DNA of 64,000 nucleotides from Thiothrix lacustris DSM 21227 (GTDB taxonomy: Bacteria; Pseudomonadota; Gammaproteobacteria; Thiotrichales; Thiotrichaceae): contig NZ_JHYQ01000002.1 in NCBI RefSeq assembly GCF_000621325.1, positions 62,001 to 126,000 on the forward strand. Direction: 5' to 3'. The translations under genes and the position numbers were made by a program. The notes under the pieces are model-generated. The model was not told where the DNA came from and made no database searches. It was given only the letters and a program-made list of their open reading frames with translations. This document shows positions 10,470 through 19,150 of the stretch, in pieces; position 1 is the first letter of the stretch, and the number at the start of each line of letters is the position of its first letter.

Positions 10470-10697
10470 ATGCAAACAGCAAAAATCTTTCAGAATGGGC
10501 GTTCGCAAGCCATTCGTTTACCCAAAGCCTTTCGCTTGTCGGGTACTGAGGTCAAAATTTCCCGCGATGGCAACCGCATTATCCTTGAACCACTGGAGCA
10601 ATCCTGGGACGATTGGTTGCTCGCCATCGACCAGTTTTCAGACGATTTCATGGCGGAAGGGCGCGACCAGCCCGCCGTGCAAGAGCGGGAGTGGTGA
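10470..10697 (+). CDS. vapB: Type II antitoxin VapB (AbrB-fold)
   Basis: A 75-residue antitoxin that neutralises VapC and binds operator DNA. The N-terminal swapped-hairpin AbrB domain is recognisable (FQNGRSQAIRLPKAFRL, then ISRDGNRIILEPL); the C-terminal tail rich in Asp, Trp and Glu is the toxin-binding part. ATG at 10470 has GAGGG upstream. The stop overlaps the vapC start (TGATG), typical of coupled toxin-antitoxin pairs. Confidence 0.92.
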   Translation: MQTAKIFQNGRSQAIRLPKAFRLSGTEVKISRDGNRIILEPLEQSWDDWLLAIDQFSDDFMAEGRDQPAVQEREW

Positions 10698-11095
10698 TGA
10701 AGTACCTGCTGGATACCAACATCTGTATTTACCTGATCAAAGAAAAACCGCCAGCAGTGTTGGTGCGCTTCACGGCATTGAAACCAGCGCAAGTATTTAT
10801 TTCAGCCGTGACGGTATTTGAACTGTATTATAGCGTTGAAAATAGTCAGGCTCACAAACGCAACTTGGCGGCGTTGGAAAAATTCCTGCGCCCGATGACT
10901 GTACTCGACTTTACCCCTGAAGATGCCAAACAAGCTGCGTGGATTCGTGCCGACCTCAAGCGCAAAGGTACACCCATTGGGGCTTATGATCTGCAAATTG
11001 CCGCGACAGCGTTAGCCAATGGCTTGACGGTCGTGACCAATAACACTGATGAGTTTAAGCGGATCGTCGGGTTAAGGCTGGAGAATTGGGTTTAG
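10697..11095 (+). CDS. vapC: Type II toxin VapC (PIN-domain RNase)
   Basis: A 132-residue PIN-domain ribonuclease; relatives cleave initiator tRNA or other RNAs to stop growth. The metal-binding acids are in place: Asp6 (LLDTN), Glu42 (FELYYS), Asp98 (GAYDLQIAA) and Asp118 (NNTDEF). ATG at 10697 overlaps the vapB stop and is the natural start; the frame extends upstream but inside vapB. It borders a relic integron but reads the opposite way to the cassette, so I do not treat it as a cassette gene. Confidence 0.93.
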   Translation: MKYLLDTNICIYLIKEKPPAVLVRFTALKPAQVFISAVTVFELYYSVENSQAHKRNLAALEKFLRPMTVLDFTPEDAKQAAWIRADLKRKGTPIGAYDLQIAATALANGLTVVTNNTDEFKRIVGLRLENWV

Positions 11096-11134
11096 TGGAT
11101 AAAGTGGGGAAGGGTTAACAAATTTGTAGTTGTT

Positions 11135-11275
11135 TTCTAACGTTAAGTTCAGCGGCAGGCTTTAATTTGCGCTTTTGTGGAAACCTTTTGCGAAGCAAAA
11201 CCACAAAAGCGCAAATTAAAGCCTGTCCAACGGAGGCGCGCAGCGCCGCAGTGATGCTGGAACGCCTTGTTAGGC
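11135..11275 (-). repeat. Integron attC recombination site (about 141 bp)
   Basis: On the − strand it begins GCCTAAC (R'', 11275-11269), a 5-bp spacer, GTTCCAGC (L''), and ends GCTGAAC (L'), a 5-bp spacer, GTTAGAA (R'). L'' has one extra C relative to L', the extrahelical base that marks attC and fixes orientation. Between them a perfect 25-bp inverted repeat (11157-11181 region with 11202-11226 region) encloses a smaller hairpin. The acetyltransferase TAA stop lies inside GCCTAAC, as in many cassettes. The R' core is slightly off consensus (last base A). Confidence 0.88.
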
Positions 11276-11746
11276 ATGGCCATTTTGACCCTCAATAGCA
11301 AAGTCAAAATGAAACACGTCTTCGCGTGTGCCTAGTTTTGAGTACAGCGCTATAGCTGGCTGGTCTTCAACGCCTTTGTCTGATTGGACGAACACAACGT
11401 AAGCGCCTCGCTTTTTTCCTATCGCTTTTAGCTTTTCAATCAACGCGGTTGCTACGCCCTGCCTGCGATGAGTTGTTAAAACTGCAAGGTCGTAAATATA
11501 AAGTTCACTTCTTTGCTGTTCAAATTTTTGAAATTCATATGCCGCGAGACCACCCACGACCAAGCCGTTATCAACCGCTACCAGAGCGAAGAATGTCGGG
11601 TTGGCGAGTAATTTTTGTAGATAGCTGGATGATGGTTTTTTCGCTGCGTAACTTTCAGGATCGTTGAACGCCTCACCAAACATCGCGTTCAGCGATTGCA
11701 ATAGCGAAACATCATTTTCGGCGAGGTGAATAATTTCAACTTGCAC
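11270..11746 (-). CDS. aac(3)-I: GNAT acetyltransferase resembling AAC(3)-I aminoglycoside acetyltransferases, integron cassette
   Basis: A 158-residue GNAT enzyme expected to transfer acetyl from acetyl-CoA. Blocks match the AAC(3)-I family: VVGGLAAYE, KFEQQRSELYIYDLAV (74-89), the acetyl-CoA loop HRRQGVATALI (93-103), GAYVVFVQ and ALYSKLGTREDVFHFDF near the C-terminus. Known members acetylate the 3-amino group of gentamicin-type drugs; whether this one does is inferred from similarity only. GTG at 11746 is preceded by GGAGAG. The gene sits between an attI-like core (11762-11768) and a complete attC, so it is the single cassette of a relic integron. The stop codon lies in the attC core. Confidence 0.85.
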   Translation of the reverse strand: MQVEIIHLAENDVSLLQSLNAMFGEAFNDPESYAAKKPSSSYLQKLLANPTFFALVAVDNGLVVGGLAAYEFQKFEQQRSELYIYDLAVLTTHRRQGVATALIEKLKAIGKKRGAYVVFVQSDKGVEDQPAIALYSKLGTREDVFHFDFAIEGQNGHA

Positions 11747-11901
11747 TTACTCTCTCCTGATGCCTAACTACTATTAGACGACCTAATGTCGCCGTTAAAA
11801 ACGACATCCTGTCGTATATCTCCGACTGGATACCAACGATTTCAATGGATTGTAGCGTATCCTTCTATGAAATACGACCTAAACGAAAAGTGGAAAACGA
11901 C
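11747..11901 (-). other. Probable attI region of the relic integron
   Basis: Between the cassette and the integrase start. GTTAGGC (11768-11762, − strand) is a core site matching the attC R'' core, so the cassette boundary is placed there. Several TCGT/ACGAC half-site-like repeats follow toward the integrase, as expected for integrase-binding sites. No experimental boundary can be drawn. Confidence 0.65.
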
Positions 11902-12309
11902 ATGATTAACCCGCCAGAAAAACAACCACCAAAGCTGCTTGACCAAGTGCGTGACCGTATCCGCGTTAAGCATTACAGCTTGCGTACCGAAGATACGTAT
12001 GTCGGTTGGATCAAGCGTTTCATCCTGTTCCACAACAAACGCCATCCCCGCGAAATGGGGGCGCGTGAGATTGAGGCGTTCCTATCATACCTCGCAACCG
12101 AGCGTGACGTGTCCGCCAGTACCCAAAACCAAGCCTTGTCCGCAGTTCTGTTTTTATACAAAGAAGTGCTTGAGATGCAACTGCCTTGGCTGGATGGTGT
12201 GACCCGTGCGCGAAAACCCAAACGCTTACCCGTGGTGCTGACCGAAGATGAAGCCAAGCGTGTGTTGGCAGGTTTGCCGGGGCGTTGGTCACTGATCGGG
12301 CGATTACTG
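11902..12309 (+). pseudogene. intI: Truncated integron integrase (intI) remnant
   Basis: The first ~135 residues are a clear IntI-type tyrosine recombinase N-terminus: the core-binding SAM-like domain (LLDQVRDRIRVKHYSLRTED, then EIEAFLSYLA and QNQALSAVLFLYKEVL) and the beginning of the catalytic domain (LPVVLTEDEAKRVLAGLPG, RWSLIGRLL). The sequence then leaves the family; the frame ends at 12354 after unrelated residues. The catalytic RHR-HY residues are missing, so it cannot recombine. Full-length IntI is about 320-340 residues. The gene is divergent from the cassette, as in real integrons. An upstream in-frame ATG at 11845 is possible. Confidence 0.85.
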
Positions 12310-12363
12310 AGTTGCAGACACAGCTACAAATTGTCAAACAACTGCACCAACTAGAACCTGACC

Positions 12364-12482
12364 CAGATTGCGAATGATTGCGGCATTTCGCAGAAAACGG
12401 TGGAGGCGTGGATCTCAGTGTTGGAAGCAAGTTTATTTGGTGGTGCGTTTACAGCCGTGGTATCGCAATTTCAGTTGGTTTA
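12364..12482 (+). pseudogene. Remnant of an AAA+ ATPase with DUF4143 domain
   Basis: Two adjacent frames read as one family block: QIANDCGISQKTVEAWISVL-EAS (from 12364) and, one frame over, LVVRLQPWYRNFS. Together they resemble the DUF4143 region of common bacterial ATPases (helix-turn-helix-like segment followed by LEASY-VF-L-PY--NF). A one-base frameshift separates them and neither end of the gene is present. It directly follows the broken integrase, so this is decayed accessory DNA. About 70 bp on to 12554 hold nothing I recognise. Confidence 0.5.
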
Positions 12483-12554
12483 CGGCGGGGAGCAGGCGCA
12501 ACACCGGGCAGTGGCGCAAGTTGTGCCGTGGCGGAATTTGGCGGGATTATGCGA

Positions 12555-13490
12555 CTAACGCCATACCGGCACACAAAGCTGCCATGTAGGCATCAAACGC
12601 GGAAACCTTTCCATTCCCTCAAGTTCGCCCCGCAAGATTTCCCAACGCACCAAATCAAACGAATCCCGATACAAGTACGCCACCCAATCCGCCAGTAGCA
12701 CGGCTGCGTAGGTTTCTGCATCGCTAGAATCGCAGCGAACAATCCCCGTGCTGTGCTGGTAGCCAGTTACCACCGTTGCCGCGTCATAGCCCCAACGGTG
12801 CAGTGCAATCGCCGCCGTACCTGCCCGAAATGTCACCTCTTCGGGCAACGTTGCCTCTGCATCGGAGGCAATCGGATCAAGTGCTGCCGGTAATTCCGAG
12901 AAATGCAGCTTGGCAAACAAGGCTTGAATATGCGCGTCAAGTTCGGGCGTATTCGCCTCATGCCAGAAATTGAAGACCACGGTTTGGCGTGGCGCAGTCA
13001 CTTCAGTGACACCATGATACGACTCTGCGTGCAGCAGAAAGCCAAACGCTTTGTTGTATTCAGGGTTAACACTGAACATCACTTCGCCCTCTGGTGAGGC
13101 AAATAATTCCAGCACACCGCCATGTTCTGCTTGCCAGTCCTTATTGAGTTGCACCACCAGCCGCGCAAGTTCATAACCCAAGAGTGGGCGGTCGCTGTGT
13201 ATACCAATCACTTGTCCGGGCAGCATTCGTTGCGCTGTGACCAGCACACGATCGACGAGTGGCAACCCGGTAATGTCACGCATTCTGGCGAGTATTTCGG
13301 TCTGAAACGTTGCCGGAATCATCGTGGTAACATCAGACAGCGAACAGCGGTAAAATGCCCCATCCCGATGTTGCCATGCATTATCTTGCGAAAAAAGGCT
13401 ATCCAGTACCGCACACTGTTCCTCAGAAAAGGCGGCATCTACCGCAAAAAAAGGGAAAGGGTGAAGGTGGTGGTCGGGCTGCAAAAGCAA
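12555..13490 (-). CDS. 2-oxoglutarate/Fe(II)-dependent oxygenase family protein
   Basis: A 311-residue protein with a double-stranded beta-helix 2OG-Fe(II) domain in its first ~180 residues: iron ligands His98-x-Asp100 (GIHSDRPLLG) and His159 (ESYHGVTEV), with Arg168 placed to bind 2-oxoglutarate. The C-terminal ~130 residues are not recognised. Prolyl-hydroxylase-like enzymes and RiPP-modifying oxygenases share this layout; the substrate is unknown. The start is TTG at 13490, supported by TAGGAG 8 nt upstream inside the end of the PP-loop gene. It looks like the last gene of an operon with the PP-loop and SQR-like genes. Confidence 0.75.
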   Translation of the reverse strand: MLLQPDHHLHPFPFFAVDAAFSEEQCAVLDSLFSQDNAWQHRDGAFYRCSLSDVTTMIPATFQTEILARMRDITGLPLVDRVLVTAQRMLPGQVIGIHSDRPLLGYELARLVVQLNKDWQAEHGGVLELFASPEGEVMFSVNPEYNKAFGFLLHAESYHGVTEVTAPRQTVVFNFWHEANTPELDAHIQALFAKLHFSELPAALDPIASDAEATLPEEVTFRAGTAAIALHRWGYDAATVVTGYQHSTGIVRCDSSDAETYAAVLLADWVAYLYRDSFDLVRWEILRGELEGMERFPRLMPTWQLCVPVWR

Positions 13491-13493
13491 TCG

Positions 13494-14186
13494 CTACACT
13501 CCTATAGGAATAATATCGGCATAAGCAAACCCATCTCGCTCAATCACCGCACCGATATTGACCGGAATGGTCTTCTTGAACATGGGGCCTGCCACTACCA
13601 CTGTGTGGATTTCACCGTTTTCGCCGCATGGGTGGCAATCATGAGGGAAGCCTGCAATCACGTCTTTAGACCAACGTTGGCCAGCAAGCTGTGCGGGGAG
13701 TTTGTTTAGGTCAACGCTACTAATATGCGCGTGTAGCCCAGCCGATAGCATGGCTTCAACCAGATATTGAGTACACATGCCCCACAAGGGGAATAGCGGG
13801 CTAATCCCGCTACCTTGCAGTTGCCGTTCTCGGTATTGACGGATTTCATTCACAAACAGGTCGCCAAAAGCCATGCACTCAATCTGATTACGGGCGGCTG
13901 TGGCGATGTATGCTTGCATAATGGCATCGTATTGTTCATTGCTGCATTCGTCTGGTAGCACGACCAGTTCAAGCGGTAAACCTGCTGCATCCGCCTGACG
14001 ATGTAGCATGTCAATGCTGGTATCGTGCATGGATGCCCGGTTGTGTTTTTGCTCAATAAGGGTAAATAAACCAACCAGTTCAATGGCAGGGTCTTGCTGA
14101 AGCAAATGCAGCGCCCATGCACTATCTTTACCGCTGCTCCAACTGAGCAGGGTTTTCTTTCTGGTACACTTTTTGCCTTTGAGCAT
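13494..14186 (-). CDS. PP-loop ATP pyrophosphatase, Dph6/diphthine-ammonia-ligase-like
   Basis: A 230-residue adenine-nucleotide alpha-hydrolase. The PP-loop SWSSGKDSAWAL (residues 15-26) and downstream FGDLF, YRE and GFPHDCHPCGENGEIHT motifs match the Dph6/MJ0570-type family, which activates a carboxylate with ATP before amidation. Bacteria lack diphthamide, so the bacterial role is unknown. The start at 14186 overlaps the stop of the upstream flavoprotein (TAATG) and gives an N-terminus of family length; a GTG 27 nt upstream is less likely. Confidence 0.8.
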   Translation of the reverse strand: MLKGKKCTRKKTLLSWSSGKDSAWALHLLQQDPAIELVGLFTLIEQKHNRASMHDTSIDMLHRQADAAGLPLELVVLPDECSNEQYDAIMQAYIATAARNQIECMAFGDLFVNEIRQYRERQLQGSGISPLFPLWGMCTQYLVEAMLSAGLHAHISSVDLNKLPAQLAGQRWSKDVIAGFPHDCHPCGENGEIHTVVVAGPMFKKTIPVNIGAVIERDGFAYADIIPIGV

Positions 14187-15313
14187 TAACGGTACTGCCG
14201 CAAATACCACCATTCAAACCCGCGTTTCGCCCAATGGAATACGCGGGAAGCGGGTAATACCACTGAACGTTTTTCAGTGCGCGATACCAACATCCCTTTG
14301 TTTACGGAGTCGACGATGCACACCAGTTCAACCTTGAAGGTCGCATCGGTCGCGCCGCCATTCAGTTCACCCAGCAAGTTTTTGGCAGCGGCTTCGGCTT
14401 GTAAATCAGCCATGTGCGCTTGCTTTGGCATCCAGTCGGGGCCGGGGAAACTGCCGGAATCGCCTGCGACGTAAACCTTGTCCCAACCGTCGACCTTGCA
14501 GTGTTGGTCAGCCTTGAGCAAACCGCCAGCAGAACGGGGCAGGGTGGTGTTGTCGAACCACAGGTTGCCGGTCATGCCGGGCATGAACAGGATCAGGTCT
14601 GCGTTGAATTCGCCGCCTTCGGTCGTCACTTTTTCAGCGGTGAAGCTTTTCATTTTGTGACCGAGGTGGGTTTCAATGCCGCGCTTGCCCATTTCAGACA
14701 ACAGGCCAGACATGGCTTTGGGGCCCAGACGGTTGCCGGGTTGTGCAGCAGGGCTGAAGAATACCAGCTTGAATTTGTCACGACGACCTTGCTGACGCAG
14801 CAGGGTATCGGTGCCGAACAGGAACTCGAACATTGGCCCCCCACGCATCGCGCTGGGTTCGTTGGGGTTGCCTGCGAAACCGATGGCTATAGTGCCACCC
14901 TGCATTTCTTTCAGGCGGTCACGGATTTTTTCCGCTGCACTGATGCCTTCGCACGGCGTGATAGCGTGTTCGATGCCGGGCAGTTTTTTGATGAAACGGC
15001 CGCCGGAAGCGATGATTAAGCCGTCATTGGCCACTTCACCGTTGTCGGTTTCGACGATTCGTCCGCCATCGCGTAGGCCAGTGACATTGCCTTGGTGGAA
15101 CTTGACGTTCATGCGACCAAAGAAGTTAGCCAGTGGTACAGTCAGGTCTTCGCGGGTGCGTAAGCCGTTGGGAATCCAGATAATGCCCGGCAGGTAGTGC
15201 AGCTCGGCAAGCGGGGCAATCAGGGTGATTTCCGCATTTTTATCTTGTTTGCGCACTTGGCGCACGGCGCTTAGGGCAGCAAAGCCTGCGCCGATAATGG
15301 TTATTTTGTTCAT
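14186..15313 (-). CDS. Sulfide:quinone oxidoreductase-like FAD flavoprotein
   Basis: A 375-residue two-dinucleotide-binding-domain protein: FAD site IGAGFAALSAVRQ (7-19), second FAD contact VYVAGDSGSFPGPDWMPKQ (280-298). Cys121 (TPCEGIS) and Cys332 (ELVCIVD) could be the redox pair that takes sulfide sulfur in SQR enzymes; Cys272 is a third. A C-terminal amphipathic, Trp-rich segment (VFHWAKRGFEWWYL) suits peripheral membrane attachment near quinone. Subtype cannot be assigned; FCSD or type II NADH dehydrogenase are alternatives. First gene of a − strand set with the PP-loop and 2OG genes. Confidence 0.78.
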   Translation of the reverse strand: MNKITIIGAGFAALSAVRQVRKQDKNAEITLIAPLAELHYLPGIIWIPNGLRTREDLTVPLANFFGRMNVKFHQGNVTGLRDGGRIVETDNGEVANDGLIIASGGRFIKKLPGIEHAITPCEGISAAEKIRDRLKEMQGGTIAIGFAGNPNEPSAMRGGPMFEFLFGTDTLLRQQGRRDKFKLVFFSPAAQPGNRLGPKAMSGLLSEMGKRGIETHLGHKMKSFTAEKVTTEGGEFNADLILFMPGMTGNLWFDNTTLPRSAGGLLKADQHCKVDGWDKVYVAGDSGSFPGPDWMPKQAHMADLQAEAAAKNLLGELNGGATDATFKVELVCIVDSVNKGMLVSRTEKRSVVLPASRVFHWAKRGFEWWYLRQYR

Positions 15314-15399
15314 ACTGTGTCCGTATCCGTTTTTGATACTGAATTATGTTGAGTAATTTACTCGGATAAAATGATAAAAAGCAAACTATCCCGCTGTAT

Positions 15400-16785
15400 T
15401 TACGCGCGTTTCCAGGTTGTGCCGCCCGCGCCATCTTCCAGAAGTACGCCTTGCGCCTTGAGTTCGTCGCGGATGCGGTCGGATTCTGCCCATTGTTTGG
15501 CGGTGCGGGCATCCAGCCGTTGCTGGATCAGGGTTTCGATGGCGTCATCGCTTAACCCGTCTGCATTGGCAGAGCCTTTGAACCAGCTTTCCGGGTCATC
15601 TTGCAACAGCCCAAGGACATTGCCAAGGCGTTGCAGCAACGCGCCGAGTGCGGCGGCTGAGGCATCGCTTTGGGTTTTGCGGATGCGGTTAATGTCGCCC
15701 GCCAGTTCAAACAGCACCGCCATGGCTTCGGGGGTGTTGAAGTCGTCATCCATCGCCGCGATAAAGCGATTTTCGTAATCGGTGTAGGCTGCCGGGCCTG
15801 ATTCAGGCAGACCACGGATAGCCGTATATAAGCGTGACAGCGAGGCGCGTGCTGCATCCAATTGATCCGTGCCGTAATTCAACTGGCTACGGTAATGGCT
15901 GTTGAGGATGAAAAAGCGCACTTCCGCTGCTTTGTAATCTTTCAATACTTCACGGATGGTGAAGAAATTGTTCAGCGATTTGGACATCTTCTCGTCGTTG
16001 ACGCGGATGAAGCCGTTATGCATCCAGTAATTGACGTGCTTGTGTCCGGTGCAGCCTTCGCTTTGGGCGATTTCGTTCTCGTGGTGCGGGAATTGCAAAT
16101 CGCTGCCGCCGCCGTGAATGTCGAAGTGATCCCCCAGCAGTTTTTGCGACATGGCGGAACATTCGATGTGCCAACCGGGGCGACCTGCTCCCCACGGCGC
16201 ATCCCATGCCGGGTCGCCGGGTTTGCTGGCTTTCCACAGCACGAAATCCAGCGGGTCGTCTTTCACTTCGTCAACGGCAACCCGTTCACCCGCACGTAAG
16301 TCGTCCAGCTTGCGCCCGGAGAGTTTGCCGTAACCCTCAAATTGGGAGACGTCGTAATACACATCGCCGTTTTTGCCCTGATAGGCGATGCCCTTGTCCA
16401 GCAAGGTCTGGATCATGGCGAGCATCTCTTGGATATTGTCAGTGGCACGCGGTTCCGCATCGGGGCGCAGCACGCTCAGGCTGTCTTCATCTTCGTGCAT
16501 CGCGTCGATGAAACGTTGGGTTAGGGCGTCAATCGGCTCGCCATTTTCGGCGGCACGTTTGATGATCTTGTCGTCAATATCGGTGATGTTGCGCACGTAT
16601 TCGACCGCGTAACCGCTGGTTTTGAGGTAACGGTAAACGGTATCAAACACCACCATGACCCGTGCATGGCCGAGGTGACAGTAGTCGTAAACCGTCATGC
16701 CGCACACGTACATGCGTACTTGGCGCGGTTGAATGGGTTCAAAGACTTCTTTCTGGCGAGTCAGGCTATTGTAGATGTGCAACAT
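15400..16785 (-). CDS. cysS: Cysteinyl-tRNA synthetase
   Basis: Charges tRNA-Cys. The 461-residue class I enzyme starts [18 protein letters not shown]; zinc-binding Cys28 sits in [10 protein letters not shown], the HIGH-type motif is HLGHAR, a second zinc Cys occurs in WHIECSAMS and the KMSKS loop is [10 protein letters not shown]. The C-terminal anticodon-binding part ends GTTWKRA. Length matches E. coli CysS (461). 18 bp separate it from the OsmC gene stop, suggesting co-transcription. Confidence 0.98.
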   Translation of the reverse strand: MLHIYNSLTRQKEVFEPIQPRQVRMYVCGMTVYDYCHLGHARVMVVFDTVYRYLKTSGYAVEYVRNITDIDDKIIKRAAENGEPIDALTQRFIDAMHEDEDSLSVLRPDAEPRATDNIQEMLAMIQTLLDKGIAYQGKNGDVYYDVSQFEGYGKLSGRKLDDLRAGERVAVDEVKDDPLDFVLWKASKPGDPAWDAPWGAGRPGWHIECSAMSQKLLGDHFDIHGGGSDLQFPHHENEIAQSEGCTGHKHVNYWMHNGFIRVNDEKMSKSLNNFFTIREVLKDYKAAEVRFFILNSHYRSQLNYGTDQLDAARASLSRLYTAIRGLPESGPAAYTDYENRFIAAMDDDFNTPEAMAVLFELAGDINRIRKTQSDASAAALGALLQRLGNVLGLLQDDPESWFKGSANADGLSDDAIETLIQQRLDARTAKQWAESDRIRDELKAQGVLLEDGAGGTTWKRA

Positions 16786-16802
16786 GAGGGCTCTTCAACA
16801 GG

Positions 16803-17222
16803 TTAATCAATGAGTTTGCTTAGGATGGTAACACCATTGCTCAGGGTTTTGTGTACCGGGCAACGGTCAGCAATATCCAGCAGGCGTTCGCGCTGATCGT
16901 CGGTGAGTTCGCCAACGATTTTGATGTCGCGTTCAAACATGCTTTGCTTTTTGGCATCGCGGCTGTGGCGTAGGGTGACGATCACGTTTTCAACCGGCCA
17001 TTTCTTGCGCTCGGCATACATGCGGAGAGTCATGGCCGTGCAAGCGCCTAAGGCGGCCTTCAGGTATTGGTAGGGCGCTGCCCCCAAGTCGTCACCACCC
17101 AGTGGAACCGGCTCATCGGCAACCATTTGGTGCTTGCCTGCCTTGATGTCACAGGTATACGTGCCTTCGGTATCGCGTAAATTGACGATGACGGTATGGG
17201 GGTCTTTCGGTTGTGGGTCCAT
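16803..17222 (-). CDS. OsmC family peroxide/hydroperoxide-handling protein
   Basis: A 139-residue OsmC/Ohr-superfamily protein. The two reactive cysteines lie in LGACTAMTLRMYAERKKWP and DRCPVHKTL, the typical positions of the peroxidatic and resolving Cys. Members reduce organic hydroperoxides or remain uncharacterised; the YhfA/OsmC-like subgroup fits best. AAGGA precedes the ATG. The 140 bp upstream (17223-17362) hold no gene I can support. Confidence 0.9.
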   Translation of the reverse strand: MDPQPKDPHTVIVNLRDTEGTYTCDIKAGKHQMVADEPVPLGGDDLGAAPYQYLKAALGACTAMTLRMYAERKKWPVENVIVTLRHSRDAKKQSMFERDIKIVGELTDDQRERLLDIADRCPVHKTLSNGVTILSKLID

Positions 17223-17362
17223 GTGCTTCCTTGAGGTTCAGCGGGTATGGGCAGAATGTTAACGGAAAGGGGGGGAGCCACGCAAATACTGTACAGTTCA
17301 CGGATAATCTCGATGCCATCCTTACCGGACAGCATCAGATTCAGCGCATCTTTAAATACCGG

Positions 17363-19150
17363 TTATGCCTGTGTCGGCCAACTGCCAAACGGCTGCTTTT
17401 CCAGTTGCATATTGCCTTCAGCATCCTTATGGATATTGATCCATGCTTGCCAGTTTTGATTGTCCAGTTCGGGATAATCCAGCCGGTAGTGGCTACAGCG
17501 GCTTTCTGTGCGCATCAGTGAGGCTTTCAACTTCATCTCGGCGCTGATAATCATGTTGGCGGTTTCATGCGCCAAGCGCAGTTCATGCATATCCGCCGCT
17601 CTCAGCATGGGCATGTGGTGATCCCTCAGCTCTTCAATATAAGCCAAGGCTGCTTTCAACATGCTCTCTTTTTTGATGTACAACACAAAGTTGGGAATCA
17701 TCACGCCTTGCAGGGTTTGGGTTACCCAAGCCGGGCCATAGCCTGCTTTTCTTTTTAACGGCGCTAGTATTTCCGCTTTTATGGTGCTTAGCGTTGCTGC
17801 TGATAGCGTGGGCATTGGCGTGTTCTGGCAGTATCGGGCGGCGGCTTGTGCAGCAATCGCGCCTTGCACCGCTGAACCAGTCAATGATGAGCCTATCTGC
17901 GTGTAGATTGCACCCGCCATATAGGAACCCAATGCATCCCCAGCCGCGTATAGCCCCGGAATCGTGGATTCGCATTGGTCATTAATCGGCACCAGACCTT
18001 CGGATTTATGGATCGCCATGCCAGCAGAAGAACCGCCTACAGGTGTTTGGCTCATGCCGGGTGGCAGACCACCTTCACCACCGGGTGGTGGCCCGTGTCT
18101 TGGCGGCTCTTCTCCGCGTGGCGGTGGCCCGCCTGCCAAGCCAGCTTCACCACCGGGAGGCGGCGATGAATGATCAAATCCTTCCGGTTTGTAGGGGCCA
18201 CCTTTTACTTTATTCTTGCGCATCAGTTCTGGGGGAGGGCCACCCTCCAGAGGATTGCCGTTGATGTAGGCGATATAGTTTAAATCTACCCCCAGATCAT
18301 GGCGTATTTCTACCCCGGTCACATCGGGTTTGCGTTCAAACATGCCATGCCAGCCATCGAAACAGGCAGCCGCATTGTCGGCTTGCCCCGGATGCCCATC
18401 ATTCCACTCCTTGCCGGTGACTTTTGCGCCAATGTGGTAGGCCATAACAGTGCCATCATGCGTCAGGTCGCAAATGGGGAAACCGTTGGGTTTAAAGCCT
18501 CCCGCACCGGTGCACAAAATGACGCTTTTGGCGTGGAACGTAATGACTTGTTCAGCATCCAGACTAAAACCGGCGGCTCCTGCTATTTTGCCGTTTTCTT
18601 TGATCAGGTGCGTGATCATGACGCGCTCGATTAAGGGAATATTGCGTTCGGTGATGGGTTTGCTAAACGGCTTGTTATAAAGCACTGAGTCAAAAAATCC
18701 CCATTCCTTCAGCTCATTCACTCTGGCCTGTGAATGTTCTGCCATTTGCCGGGTGTAGACCGGGTTATTGGTTCCCAATGCTGAGCGGGAAACGGCGGCG
18801 GTAAACTCATCCAGCGACATCTTTGCGGTCTTTTCATCATAAGCAAACATGCCTTTTGCAAAAGGTGTTTGGCCGGATGCGCCGAGGCGTCCTTTGGAAA
18901 TCATCATGACCTTGGCTCCGGCATCATGTGCCTTGACCGCCGCAAACAGACCCGCCATGCCGCCACCGATCACCAGTACATCCGTTTCATAGGCTTTATC
19001 GGCTCGTTTCTGGAGGTCGACTGCTGTTGTGTTATCCGCCCAGCCGGGTGGGATGCCCATGGATACCAGTGCTGCCATGCCTGCGACACCGCCGGTTAAG
19101 CCTAAAAACTGACGGCGTGACAAACCGTGATTATCTTCTGGGTTGCTCAT
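17363..19150 (-). CDS. Tat-exported FAD flavoprotein (fumarate reductase/AprA superfamily) with Gly-Pro-rich insertion
   Basis: A 595-residue FAD_binding_2 protein. The twin-arginine signal SRRQFLGLTGG (11-21) predicts export of the folded flavoprotein. FAD motif VIGGGMAGLFAA (60-71), substrate/FAD segments VILCTGAGGFKPNG and the second FAD block GLYAAGDALGS; the C-terminus (RTESRCSHYRLDYPELDNQNW) resembles succinate dehydrogenase/AprA ends. About residues 302-366 are a Pro/Gly-rich low-complexity insertion next to the active-site region, not usual in the family. The start overlaps the upstream cytochrome b stop (ATGA). I infer a periplasmic reductase or dehydrogenase fed by that cytochrome; substrate unknown. 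Confidence 0.82.
   Translation of the reverse strand: MSNPEDNHGLSRRQFLGLTGGVAGMAALVSMGIPPGWADNTTAVDLQKRADKAYETDVLVIGGGMAGLFAAVKAHDAGAKVMMISKGRLGASGQTPFAKGMFAYDEKTAKMSLDEFTAAVSRSALGTNNPVYTRQMAEHSQARVNELKEWGFFDSVLYNKPFSKPITERNIPLIERVMITHLIKENGKIAGAAGFSLDAEQVITFHAKSVILCTGAGGFKPNGFPICDLTHDGTVMAYHIGAKVTGKEWNDGHPGQADNAAACFDGWHGMFERKPDVTGVEIRHDLGVDLNYIAYINGNPLEGGPPPELMRKNKVKGGPYKPEGFDHSSPPPGGEAGLAGGPPPRGEEPPRHGPPPGGEGGLPPGMSQTPVGGSSAGMAIHKSEGLVPINDQCESTIPGLYAAGDALGSYMAGAIYTQIGSSLTGSAVQGAIAAQAAARYCQNTPMPTLSAATLSTIKAEILAPLKRKAGYGPAWVTQTLQGVMIPNFVLYIKKESMLKAALAYIEELRDHHMPMLRAADMHELRLAHETANMIISAEMKLKASLMRTESRCSHYRLDYPELDNQNWQAWINIHKDAEGNMQLEKQPFGSWPTQA

Noticed and set aside
10470-11095. vapBC as a second integron cassette
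   Set aside because: It reads opposite to the acetyltransferase cassette, has its own promoter and no attC lies on its far side before the groEL terminator.
17223-17362. Coding-like remnant (FKDALNLMLSGKDGIEII on the − strand) directly after the flavoprotein stop, in the same frame
   Set aside because: It vaguely resembles the C-terminus of zinc-dependent alcohol dehydrogenases, but is too short and lacks a start to support a gene or a pseudogene call.
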